From Deltaproteobacteria bacterium (GTDB lineage Bacteria > Desulfobacterota > Binatia > UBA1149 > SPBQ01), in contig JAJCZM010000005.1 of the NCBI GenBank assembly GCA_029262375.1, positions 62,001 through 126,000 on the forward strand: a stretch of DNA of 64,000 bases, given 5' to 3'. Shown here piece by piece: positions 45,531 through 53,587 of this stretch (its first letter is position 1; each line of letters opens with the position of its first letter). Made by a program: the position numbers and the translations under genes. The notes under the pieces were generated by a model. That model saw only the letters and a program-made list of their open reading frames with translations, was not told the origin of the DNA and ran no database searches.

Positions 45531-46769
45531 ATGCCCCCTAGTACAAGTAGCTCTGCAGCCAGCGCGCAGCGGATTCCCAGGTCCGGGCGCGATGTATTCC
45601 AGAAGTGCAGGGACTACGACCTCGCTAACAGCATTCGGCGCGAGGGCGTGTACTCGTACTACCGCGGCATCTCCTCACCGCAGGATCCCGTCGTCACGCA
45701 TAACGGCCAGGAGGTCGTCATGCTGGGGTCCAACAACTATCTCGGGCTTGCGAATCATCCCGAGGTCAAGGACGCGGCGCAGGCAGCCATCCGTGACTTC
45801 GGCACAGGTTGCGCGGGCTCGCGGCTATTGAACGGAACACTGACGCTTCACGGACAACTCGAAGAGCGACTCGCCGAGTTCATGGGGAAGGAAGCCGCGC
45901 TCACGTTCGCTACCGGCTTCCAGGTGAACCTCGGCGTTTTGTCGTGCCTGCTCTCGCGCCACGACATCGCCTATCTCGACAATCTCGATCACGCCTGCAT
46001 CGTCGACGGCGCACGCCTCGGTTACGGCAAGATGGTCAAGTTTTTCCATAACGACATGGATGATCTGGCTGGTCGCCTGGAGCGATCTCCCGACGCCAAG
46101 GGCCGCTTCATCGTGGTCGACGGCGTTTACTCGATGGAGGGAGACCTCTGCGACTTGCCTGGGCTGGTCGCTCTGAAGCAACAGTACGGTGCGCGTCTCA
46201 TGGTCGACGATGCGCATGGCGTCGGTGTGCTCGGAGAAAACGGCCGCGGAACCGCAGAGCACTTCGGGCTCGAAGACGAAGTCGATCTCATCATGGGCAC
46301 GTTCTCTAAGTCGTTGGCCACGGCCGGTGGCTTCATTGCCGGTGACCGCTACGTCGTCGACTACATCGCCCACAACGCGCGTTCGCAGATATTTTCGGCC
46401 GCTTCGCCACCGCCCTGCGCAGCATCGGCACTTGCCGCGCTCGAGATCATCGAGCGCGAACCGGAACGCCGCGCGATGTTGTGGGACAACGTGTCGTACA
46501 TGTTGCGCGAACTCGCCGCGCTCGGTTTCGATACGGGCGCTTCCGACTCCCCCGTCATTCCGTTGGTAGTCGGTGATGACTGGGTCGCATTCCGAATGGT
46601 GTCGCGGCTGCAGGAAGAAGGCGTGTTCGCGAATCCGGTAATCACACCGGCGGTACCGCCTGGTCGTGCGATGGTGCGGACGTCGTACATGGCCACGCAC
46701 ACCAAAGAGCATCTCGATCGAAGCCTCGAAGCGCTCGCCAAGGTAGGGCGCGAGTTCGGGGTCATCTAG
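45531..46769 (+). CDS. spt: serine palmitoyltransferase
   Basis: A PLP alpha-oxoamine synthase of 412 residues that would join serine and palmitoyl-CoA to 3-ketosphinganine. GVYSYYRGISSPQDPVV, MLGSNNYLGLANHPEV, GTGCAGSRLLNGTLTLHGQLE, VDDAHGVGVLGENGRG and MGTFSKSLATAGGFIAGD (PLP Lys near 260) are present. GTFSKSxxTxGGF and SRLLNGT match Bacteroidetes and Sphingomonas SPT rather than KBL or BioF. ATG 45531 has AAAGG eight bases upstream. A PhyH gene starts eight bases after its stop, and two desaturases lie further along the same strand. Confidence 0.85.
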   Translation: MPPSTSSSAASAQRIPRSGRDVFQKCRDYDLANSIRREGVYSYYRGISSPQDPVVTHNGQEVVMLGSNNYLGLANHPEVKDAAQAAIRDFGTGCAGSRLLNGTLTLHGQLEERLAEFMGKEAALTFATGFQVNLGVLSCLLSRHDIAYLDNLDHACIVDGARLGYGKMVKFFHNDMDDLAGRLERSPDAKGRFIVVDGVYSMEGDLCDLPGLVALKQQYGARLMVDDAHGVGVLGENGRGTAEHFGLEDEVDLIMGTFSKSLATAGGFIAGDRYVVDYIAHNARSQIFSAASPPPCAASALAALEIIEREPERRAMLWDNVSYMLRELAALGFDTGASDSPVIPLVVGDDWVAFRMVSRLQEEGVFANPVITPAVPPGRAMVRTSYMATHTKEHLDRSLEALAKVGREFGVI

Positions 46770-46777
46770 CCCGGGAC

Positions 46778-47734
46778 ATGACGCCCTCAGCGATTGCCCC
46801 GAATTCGAAGTCGCTCGTCCGTATTTCTCAGCCCGTGCGCGGGCGACCGCTTCATCGTTTCTTCTGGAAGAAGCTCCGGCTGCCACGCCGCGTGGTGCAC
46901 TCGGCGCTGAGCGCCGCGAAGTTCGCCGGCAATCCCACCCAGGTTCGCATGCGCCGTGCGCTTGCAGCCGATCCCGACTCGACCCGCGAGGCGCTTCGCA
47001 GGATCGATCGGTACCAGGGATTCGCTCGGTTCGGTGCGGACGAGGTTCCCGGCATTGACGCAGTGATCGAGCGATGCCGCGGCCTGTTCGAAGCTCGGCG
47101 CGAGGAACTCGGTGAGCAGGCCTTCGTTTTCAATCCCAACAAGTTGTTCTTGCTCTCCGTATTGGCCGGGAACGAGTTCTGCGCGTACGCCGACCTACTG
47201 CGATTCATGGTCTCACGCCCCTTCCTGGATACGGCGACCCGTTACCTTGGCGCGGTTCCGTTGCTTGCCGGCGCAAACCTCTGGTGGTCGCCACCGAATC
47301 AGACTGCGGCATCTAGCCAGTTGTTTCACACAGACAACGAGGACTGGAGCCAACTCAAAATCTTCATCAACGTCTTCGATACCGGTGAGCAGAACGGGCC
47401 GTTCACATTGTTGCCGGCCGATGTCTCGCAGCGCGTTGCGACCGAGAACCGATATGTGACCGGTCGTCTGTCGGACGAGCAGGTCTTCTCGGCGGCTTCT
47501 TCCCCCGATCAGCTCGAGCGCCTGGTAGGCGAGGCGGGAAGCGGAGGTTTCGTCGACACGTCGCGGTGCATGCACTTCGGTAGCCGCGGAAATTCCGAAG
47601 ACCGGCTGCTGCTCGCGTTTCAGTTCATGCGCTTCGACTCGCCGACCGAGTCGAGTTCTTCGCTGACCGTGCCACCCGAGGTGATTGGCGAAGTAGCGGA
47701 TCCGCTTGCGAAGCTCGCGCTCGGGCTCGAGTAG
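46778..47734 (+). CDS. phytanoyl-CoA dioxygenase (PhyH)-like oxygenase
   Basis: A 318-residue Fe(II)/2OG oxygenase of the PhyH type. NLWWSPPNQT and SSQLFHTDNEDWSQLKIFINV supply the HxD motif, NGPFTLLPADVSQRVA is the central strand region, and VDTSRCMHFGSRGNSEDRLLLAFQF has the distal His and the 2-oxoglutarate Arg. It sits between the palmitoyltransferase and an acyltransferase, so hydroxylation of a sphingoid base or its acyl chain is a natural guess. No substrate residues can be read. Confidence 0.82.
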   Translation: MTPSAIAPNSKSLVRISQPVRGRPLHRFFWKKLRLPRRVVHSALSAAKFAGNPTQVRMRRALAADPDSTREALRRIDRYQGFARFGADEVPGIDAVIERCRGLFEARREELGEQAFVFNPNKLFLLSVLAGNEFCAYADLLRFMVSRPFLDTATRYLGAVPLLAGANLWWSPPNQTAASSQLFHTDNEDWSQLKIFINVFDTGEQNGPFTLLPADVSQRVATENRYVTGRLSDEQVFSAASSPDQLERLVGEAGSGGFVDTSRCMHFGSRGNSEDRLLLAFQFMRFDSPTESSSSLTVPPEVIGEVADPLAKLALGLE

Positions 47735-47791
47735 ACTCCGTCCGCAAATCGCGTCGGCTTCCAATTTCAGATATTTTCCGGGCCGCCCGTT

Positions 47792-48697
47792 GTGACAGCT
47801 GCACTTCTACATCCTAAGCACTGGCCGGTATGGATCGGCCTCGGTCTACTGCGCATGGTTTTGTGGTTGCCACTATCGGCGCAGCTGGCAATCGGCCGTT
47901 TTCTCGGTCGCATTCTGTATCTTGCCGGCCGCAAGCCGCGCCACATCACCGAAGTGAATCTCGAGCTCTGCTTTCCGCAACGCTCGGCTGCCGACCGCCG
48001 CCGGTTGATGCGCGAACACTTCGACGCGCTGGGGATGGGGGTCATCGAGTGTGCAATGTGTTGGTGGGCCCGCGATGAGGACCTCGCTCCCATCACCAGA
48101 GTGGACGGTGTCGAGCACATCGAGCGCGTTCGCGCGGAAGGACGAGGGGTGCTGATACTGAGCTGTCACGCCACCTGCAGCGAGCTCGGGTTGCGGCTAC
48201 TCCACAAGGCGGTGGGCTTCGATGCCGTGGTCTACAAGCCGCTCAAGAATCCGGTACTCGACTTCATCAGCACGCGGTATCGAAATAAGTGCGGTCCGAT
48301 GGTCGCTCGGAAAGATATTCGTGAGGCGATCCGTGCAATGACGGACGGTGGTACGTGTTTGTGCGTAATGGATCATGCCGAGGGGTCGCGGAAGTCGGTG
48401 TTGGTCCCGTTCTTCGGCGAGCCGAAGGCAATGCCTACCGGTCCGCTGCGGATGGCGGCCATGACGGGCGCCGCGACGATGCCGGTCCTGATGGTGCGCG
48501 AGCCCGGAAATACTGGATATCATTTGACTCTTCTTCCGCCACTGGGGGATTTCCCTAGCACCGACAGCGAGGCGGATGCCCTTCGCCTGATCCGGGTGGT
48601 GGAGGACCAGGTCGAGCTAGCACCGGAGCAATACTCCTGGGCCCATCCTCGGTTTCGCAAGCGGCGCGGCGTGCTCGCGAGCCCTTATCGCTTCTAA
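47792..48697 (+). CDS. LpxL/HtrB-family acyltransferase
   Basis: A 301-residue inner-membrane acyltransferase of the lipid-A late-acyltransferase family. The N-terminal hydrophobic helix (WIGLGLLRMVLWLPLSAQLAIGRFLG) is followed by PRHITEVNLELCFPQ, the catalytic HxxxxE in LSCHATCSELGLRLL, VYKPLKNPVLDFIS, and ATMPVLMVREPGNTGYHLTLLPPL. The GTG start is 57 bases after the PhyH stop. In this context it could acylate a sphingoid base or lipid A-like acceptor; the sequence does not discriminate. Confidence 0.87.
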   Translation: MTAALLHPKHWPVWIGLGLLRMVLWLPLSAQLAIGRFLGRILYLAGRKPRHITEVNLELCFPQRSAADRRRLMREHFDALGMGVIECAMCWWARDEDLAPITRVDGVEHIERVRAEGRGVLILSCHATCSELGLRLLHKAVGFDAVVYKPLKNPVLDFISTRYRNKCGPMVARKDIREAIRAMTDGGTCLCVMDHAEGSRKSVLVPFFGEPKAMPTGPLRMAAMTGAATMPVLMVREPGNTGYHLTLLPPLGDFPSTDSEADALRLIRVVEDQVELAPEQYSWAHPRFRKRRGVLASPYRF

Positions 48698-48709
48698 TGT
48701 TGAGCGATT

Positions 48710-48728
48710 GCACGGGGTTGTGCCGTGC
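48710..48728 (+). terminator. hairpin after the LpxL-family gene
   Basis: GCACGG (48710-48715) pairs with CCGTGC (48723-48728) around a seven-base loop, 13 bases after the stop codon. There is no T-tract. The rest of the 173-base gap before the next gene holds a lone TTGACA (48756-48761) without a matching -10. Confidence 0.3.
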
Positions 48729-48870
48729 GAAGTCGGCGCGTGGGACTATAACGCGTTGACAACTTCAGGTATCTTCGGCATCAGGACGATGAATCACTAA
48801 GTGGGGTAGTGACGGCTGTGGGGATTCTTCCAGGGCTGCCCGCGAGACGAACGTAGGCACGGCTCAATAA

Positions 48871-49998
48871 TTGAAACACCAATCTGAAACGACCGACCAA
48901 GCGGCTTCACGCGGCTTGGAATTGCGACCGGTATCCTTGTACCGACGATTTTCTGCGCAGCTCGAGCCGCGTTCGGAGATCTACTGGCTCGACCTCGTTA
49001 CATCGGTAACCGTTGGTTGGGGTGCGTTCGCTTGGGCGACCGCGCTAGCGCCGTGGAGCGCGTTGAAGATCGTCGCGTTGTTCGTGTCGACGTTCGCGCT
49101 GTACCGCGCGATCCTGTTCATCCACGAGCTCGCCCACATCAAGCAAGGCGCCGTGCCCGGTTTCGAGACCGCATGGAATTTGCTGATCGGTCTACCGCTG
49201 CTCGCTCCCAGCCTGATGTACGTCGGCCCGCACACCGACCACCATCGCCGAAAGATCTTCGGTACGTCTCTCGATCCCGAGTACGAGCCGATCGCACGGT
49301 GGAGCCCCATCAAGATCCTCTGGTCGGGCTTCTCGATGTTCTTCGTGCCTCCGATTCTCGTTCTGCGCTGGGGGATCGTCGGTCCGATTTCTTGGCTGGT
49401 TCCGCCGCTGCGACGCCTGCTGATCGAGCGCGCATCTACGCTGCTCATCAACGGCGCGTATAAGAGGCGCATGCCTACCGACAGCGAGCGAGAGCGGTTC
49501 TTGCTCGGTGAGGTTGGTGCGGCTGCCGTTTCATGGGCGATGATCTACGTCGCCTGGTCGGGCATCGTCGCGCCGAGTACGGTCATTCAGTACTACTGCA
49601 TTTCCGCCGCCGTGCTGATGATCAACTACGCACGGACGCTAGCGGCGCATCGCTACGAGAACGACGACTCTGAACTGGACGACATCGGTCAGCTTCTCGA
49701 TTCCGTCAACTTGATGGGTGGCTCGTGGCTCACGATGATCTCGGCACCGGTCGGGTTGCGCTACCATGCGCTTCACCACTTCATGCCGGCCCTTCCTTAC
49801 CACAGCCTTGGTGCCGTCAACCGCGCCTTGCTCGAGGAACTTCCCGCCAGCTCTCCGTACCGCAACACGCAAGAGAGTGGGATGATCGTGACGCTTAGGA
49901 GTTTATTCGCGACCGCATCGTCGCGCGGGCACATCGACCCCGGCGATGTGCACCACGTCGAAGAGACTGCCGGCAACGCGGGAGGCCTCGAGAGTTGA
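48871..49998 (+). CDS. membrane fatty acid desaturase family protein
   Basis: A 375-residue di-iron membrane desaturase with three His boxes: HELAH (85-89), HTDHH (121-125) and HALHH (299-303), and about four hydrophobic segments. Its substrate could be an acyl chain on a sphingolipid or phospholipid. The proposed TTG start (48871) has only a weak upstream site. The stop overlaps the start of the DEGS1-like desaturase (TTGA), so the two should be made together. Confidence 0.85.
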   Translation: MKHQSETTDQAASRGLELRPVSLYRRFSAQLEPRSEIYWLDLVTSVTVGWGAFAWATALAPWSALKIVALFVSTFALYRAILFIHELAHIKQGAVPGFETAWNLLIGLPLLAPSLMYVGPHTDHHRRKIFGTSLDPEYEPIARWSPIKILWSGFSMFFVPPILVLRWGIVGPISWLVPPLRRLLIERASTLLINGAYKRRMPTDSERERFLLGEVGAAAVSWAMIYVAWSGIVAPSTVIQYYCISAAVLMINYARTLAAHRYENDDSELDDIGQLLDSVNLMGGSWLTMISAPVGLRYHALHHFMPALPYHSLGAVNRALLEELPASSPYRNTQESGMIVTLRSLFATASSRGHIDPGDVHHVEETAGNAGGLES

Positions 49999-50981
49999 AG
50001 CCCGCGGGAGCGTACACAGTTACCGATCGGCCCAATCCTCACGTCCGCCGTGCTCGCGACATCATGCGCGCGCACCCGGAAGTGAAAGACTATTTTGGTG
50101 TCTACCCGTTGACGGCGTTGTGCATCATCGGCGTGGTCGCGCTCCAGCTCGGCATTGCCTACATGCTGCGTAGTGCGAGTTGGCCGATCGTGCTGGGGGC
50201 GGCATGGTTGGTCGGTGCTGTGGCCAGCCACTCGCTCTTCGTTCTCATCCACGATGCAGCGCACGATCTCATCGTGCCCAGCAAGGCCTGGAACAAGTTT
50301 TTCGGAATTCTCTGCAACGTCGGACAGGGCATGCCGACGGCGATGTCGTTCCGAACTTTTCACTTGCTGCATCACTCACATCTCGACGAGTACGACTATG
50401 ACGGCGATCTAGCATTCGAGTCGGAAGCTCGTTGGGTGGGGTCGAGCCCAGTGCGTAAGGTGCTGTGGTTCGTGGCGTTCCCAATCATTCAGATGTTTAG
50501 GCCGATGCGAATCAAGCGGCCGTTTCTCGACGGCTGGTTGGTCGTCAACGTTGTCGCCATCGCGGCGGTGGACTACGCGATCTGGCTCACGTGCGGTAGC
50601 GCCGGGCTTGCTTACGTCGTGTTGTCGATGATGTTCGGCGTCGGGTTTCACCCGCTCGGTGCGCGCTGGGTGCAGGAGCACTACAGCTTTAACGACGCGC
50701 AAGAGACGTACTCCTACTATGGCTTCGTCAACCGCGTGGCGTTCAACATCGGCTACCACAACGAACATCACGATCTGGTGAAGGTTCCCTGGGTACATCT
50801 CCCGCGCATCAAAGCCGCGGCGCCGGAATTCTATGATCAGCTGTACGCGCATCGGTCCTACTGGCGCCTATTCGTCCGCTTTCTATTCGATCGTGATTTG
50901 ACGCTGTTCTCGCGGGTCACGCGCGATCGTCACGGTGCTGATTCTTCGGCGCCTCCCATCGAACTACGTAACGCGGCCTAG
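49995..50981 (+). CDS. sphingolipid delta-4 desaturase-like protein (DEGS1-like)
   Basis: A 328-residue membrane di-iron desaturase. It matches eukaryotic dihydroceramide desaturase block by block: YTVTDRPNPHVRRARDIMRA at the N terminus, HDAAH (86-90), FRTFHLLHHSH (HLLHH 123-127), GVGFHPLGARWVQEHY, QETYSYYGFVNRVAFNIGYHNEHHD (HNEHH 255-259), and RSYWRLF...DLTLFSRVTR at the end. The EHYxF...ETYSYYG...FNxGYHNEHHD series is the DEGS hallmark. It should introduce the 4,5 double bond in a sphingoid base. The TTG start overlaps the previous gene. Confidence 0.88.
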   Translation: MKPAGAYTVTDRPNPHVRRARDIMRAHPEVKDYFGVYPLTALCIIGVVALQLGIAYMLRSASWPIVLGAAWLVGAVASHSLFVLIHDAAHDLIVPSKAWNKFFGILCNVGQGMPTAMSFRTFHLLHHSHLDEYDYDGDLAFESEARWVGSSPVRKVLWFVAFPIIQMFRPMRIKRPFLDGWLVVNVVAIAAVDYAIWLTCGSAGLAYVVLSMMFGVGFHPLGARWVQEHYSFNDAQETYSYYGFVNRVAFNIGYHNEHHDLVKVPWVHLPRIKAAAPEFYDQLYAHRSYWRLFVRFLFDRDLTLFSRVTRDRHGADSSAPPIELRNAA

Positions 50982-51073
50982 TACGCGGTTGCTGCGGATC
51001 TTCGCGTGGACGTGCAAAAACTGTCCGCAGCGGCCATAGTACATGCAGGCGGTTCGGCCGCTGACTGTCCGGC

Positions 51074-51766
51074 ATGGCACGCTTTCGCGATACACTTCTC
51101 CTCTTCCGCGACCTCATCAGCAGGGCCGACGCGGATATCAATCTACCGGCCGCTGCGCTTGTCATGGCGCGAGTGCATTACCCCAAACTCGACATCGAGC
51201 CACATCTGCAGCTGTTAGAAGAGATCTCTACCGAGACTGCAGAGCGTTTGCAGGCTTGTGAGCCCGCGAACCGGCTCGCGACGTTGACGGAGATCGTGTT
51301 CAGTGAACTCGGCTTCGAAGGCAACACTGAGGACTACTACGATCCGGCCAATAGTTGTTTGAACGATGTGCTCGAGCGTCGAACCGGCTTACCGATCTCT
51401 TTGGCCGTCGTGTACATGGCAATCGCTGAGCGCTGCGGGCGCCCCACAGAGGGGGTCGGTTTTCCGGGGCACTTCATCGTGCGCGATATCGAGACCGGTA
51501 TCTTGCTCGATCCTTTCGGCCTGGGGCAGCCCGTGGGCAAGGACGACTTGCTCGCGTTGCTGCGACACCAAGGTGTGGAAGATCCGCAATGGAACGATGA
51601 CTTTGTCACGGCTGTCGGTCAACGTGACATTCTCGACCGCATGCTCAACAACCTACGAAACGCGTATCAACGACGGCTGGATCCCGAGCGTATAGAGGAA
51701 GTCGAAGCGTTGGCGCGGACGCTGGGCGAAGTCGGGGATGAAGGACCCGGCACACTCGTTCAGTAG
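51074..51766 (+). CDS. SirB1 family (transglutaminase-like) protein
   Basis: A 230-residue cytoplasmic protein of the SirB1/Transglut_core2 family. ANSCLNDVLERRTGLPISLAVVYMAIAERCG and TEGVGFPGHFIVRDI are the family's two strongest blocks; the His in PGHF is conserved. Members include E. coli SirB1 and are often near the peptide-release-factor gene; their function is not established. The ATG lies 92 bases after the desaturase stop, so it may be separately expressed. Confidence 0.85.
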   Translation: MARFRDTLLLFRDLISRADADINLPAAALVMARVHYPKLDIEPHLQLLEEISTETAERLQACEPANRLATLTEIVFSELGFEGNTEDYYDPANSCLNDVLERRTGLPISLAVVYMAIAERCGRPTEGVGFPGHFIVRDIETGILLDPFGLGQPVGKDDLLALLRHQGVEDPQWNDDFVTAVGQRDILDRMLNNLRNAYQRRLDPERIEEVEALARTLGEVGDEGPGTLVQ

Positions 51767-51811
51767 TAGAACTGCTCGCCGGTGTGCGGCGCGGCATCTA
51801 ACGCGGAGCGA

Positions 51812-52105
51812 TCACTCACAGATCGTCGATGTGGGAGTCGTGCGCTGGCACGCCATCGAATCGGTCACACCACCTGAGACGAAGGCGCAGGCGTTTACCA
51901 TCGCTGCAGTAATCGCTTCCTCTTCGCTGGCGGCGCTGACCTTACGGCACTGCGTGCGTCCGCGATACTCGATGCAGACCTCGCAGGTCGTAGCTCCTGC
52001 AACCAGGCTCTGTGCGACGACGAACGCCATTACCCCGAGCAATCCGAGCGTTCCTATGAGGCCCGTGCGACTGACGCCGTGAGGTTGTCGTGCTCGAATG
52101 CGCAT
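51812..52105 (-). CDS. small secreted Cys-rich protein
   Basis: Unrecognised. 97 residues with an N-terminal membrane or signal helix (TGLIGTLGLLGVMAFVVAQSLVAG) followed by a short domain with six Cys: CEVCIEYRGRTQC, then NACAF, MACQ and a C-terminal ICE. The CxxC start and spaced partners suggest disulfides or metal binding in the periplasm. ATG 52105 is chosen because the upstream codons are Pro/His/Arg-rich and not coding-like. It is convergent with the SirB1-like gene. Confidence 0.6.
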   Translation of the reverse strand: MRIRARQPHGVSRTGLIGTLGLLGVMAFVVAQSLVAGATTCEVCIEYRGRTQCRKVSAASEEEAITAAMVNACAFVSGGVTDSMACQRTTPTSTICE

Positions 52106-52180
52106 GCTCGGACAATAGCGCGCGCAAGGGCGGTGGGGAAGCGGTGGTAACGCGCGCGCGGCGTGGCTAAACCATGAAGC

Positions 52181-52966
52181 ATGGCGTCCGTCGATCGACA
52201 TTCCTTGCTCGAAGCACTCGTTTCAACTGATCGCGCGCGCCTGGTCGAAGCGTTGTCTGTACTGGCCGCCGGTGATTGCCCGCTCGATGAGGAATTGGCA
52301 ACTGCTTCGCTGGCGTTTCTCGGTGCAGCCGATAAGCAGCTCAGCCGTCAGGCTGCCGGTGCCTTGTCGCATGCGATCGGCGACACCCGCCTCGAGCCAC
52401 TGCTGCAGCGTGCGCTTAGTGACGGGCCGCTGTTACTGCGCTGGGGAGCCGCGTTCTCGTTCGGCCAGGCCGGCATATACGACGTCTCGGTCGGTGAGGC
52501 GGCGCTCGACGCACTCGCAGCCGAAGATGGCGATATTCGCTGGGCCGCAGCGGGCATTGTCCGAGAGGTCTGCGCGCACGAGCCTGAGTTCATCGGGCAG
52601 GTCGAAACGGCGGCGAAATCGGGCGACGGAGAACAGCGGAAAATGGCTCTGTACTGTTTGCGCGACCTCGGGCACCGGCGACCGGACGTCTATGTGGCCG
52701 CTCTCGGTGCGCCGACGGTTGGTACCCGACAGGCGGCCCTATCGGGGCTGCAGGCGGCAGGGGAGGCCGATGCACGCACTGTGGACGCCGTCATACAGCG
52801 GCTCCGGGTTGAAGACGATGCCGGGGTGCGACGCAGCATAGCCATCGTGCTTGGGCGCATCATGGGCGATCATGTGGGTGCCTCCCAGGCTTTAACGGCA
52901 GCGGCACAGTCAACCGAGGACCGTGACTTCAAGAGAGCCGTTGATCTGGCCCTGCGATCACACTGA
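52181..52966 (+). CDS. HEAT/PBS-lyase-like repeat protein
   Basis: A 261-residue all-helical repeat protein. Repeating units of about 30-35 residues are seen, for example RQAAGALSHAIGD, RWGAAFSFGQAGI, RWAAAGIVREVC, RKMALYCLRDLG, RQAALSGLQAAG and RRSIAIVLGRIMGD. Such proteins act as protein-protein scaffolds. No catalytic motif is present and no partner can be named. It is divergent from the small Cys-rich gene. Confidence 0.8.
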   Translation: MASVDRHSLLEALVSTDRARLVEALSVLAAGDCPLDEELATASLAFLGAADKQLSRQAAGALSHAIGDTRLEPLLQRALSDGPLLLRWGAAFSFGQAGIYDVSVGEAALDALAAEDGDIRWAAAGIVREVCAHEPEFIGQVETAAKSGDGEQRKMALYCLRDLGHRRPDVYVAALGAPTVGTRQAALSGLQAAGEADARTVDAVIQRLRVEDDAGVRRSIAIVLGRIMGDHVGASQALTAAAQSTEDRDFKRAVDLALRSH

Positions 52967-53065
52967 TTTTGCTCATCTTTCCAGGCAACTTTTGCTGTTG
53001 GGGCGGGCGGTGAACGCGATTCCATATTATGGAAACTGCATTGACTAGCCCTCCGGCACGGGAGT

Positions 53066-53587
53066 ATGTCTCGCCGTATGGACGGACATCCTGATCGCCA
53101 ATCGCCTGGCGCCGAGCCCAAGGCAGCCGTTCCCGCGGCAGCCGTTCCCAAGGCAGCCGCCGCCCCTGCGCCGGCAGCAGAAGCCCTCAGGAATGGCCCC
53201 GACCTGGGTGGCGCCATCGAGATCATGGTTTCTGAGACCGGCGGTGCACTCGCCGGGGTAGGCCTCACGCACGCGCAGTTCGTCTTGCTTCTGGCCGTCA
53301 GCGAGTTTGAGCCGGTCGAGCCGGATCTACTCGGTCGCATCATGGCCGTTGGAGAACGCCGCGGGCAGGGGGAACTCCAGCCGCTCGTCGAGAAGGGAGC
53401 GGTCTGCGTGAACGTCGACGATGCGGGCGCGACGATTGTCGCTACCACCGCTCATGGCCGTAACCTACTTCAACGCGCGATTCCGTTGTGGGAGGCCGCG
53501 CAGGATCGGATTCAAGATCGCCTCGGTGTCACCCGCGATCTGCCGAACCTCGGTGCGGAGTCGAAGAAGCCGCTGGCGATCGGTTAG
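53066..53587 (+). CDS. MarR-like winged-helix protein
   Basis: 173 residues. The first 45 are low-complexity Ala/Pro with short repeats (AAVPAAAVPKAAAAPAPAAE). From LTHAQFVLLLAVSEFEP onwards the pattern follows MarR-family regulators, ending with VATTAHGRNLLQRAIPLWEAAQDRIQDRLG, which is a typical MarR dimerisation helix. The DNA-recognition segment (DLLGRIMAVGERRGQGELQPLVEKGAV) is atypical, so DNA binding is uncertain. It is convergent (four-base overlap) with the next gene. Confidence 0.6.
   Translation: MSRRMDGHPDRQSPGAEPKAAVPAAAVPKAAAAPAPAAEALRNGPDLGGAIEIMVSETGGALAGVGLTHAQFVLLLAVSEFEPVEPDLLGRIMAVGERRGQGELQPLVEKGAVCVNVDDAGATIVATTAHGRNLLQRAIPLWEAAQDRIQDRLGVTRDLPNLGAESKKPLAIG

Noticed and set aside
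45531-46769. 2-amino-3-ketobutyrate CoA ligase or BioF instead of SPT
   Set aside because: GTFSKSxxTxGGF, SRLLNGT and the lipid neighbours fit SPT; no threonine dehydrogenase or biotin genes are near. A phylogeny would settle it.
48756-48784. Promoter for the desaturase pair from a perfect TTGACA
   Set aside because: No acceptable -10 hexamer occurs at 16-18 bases downstream.
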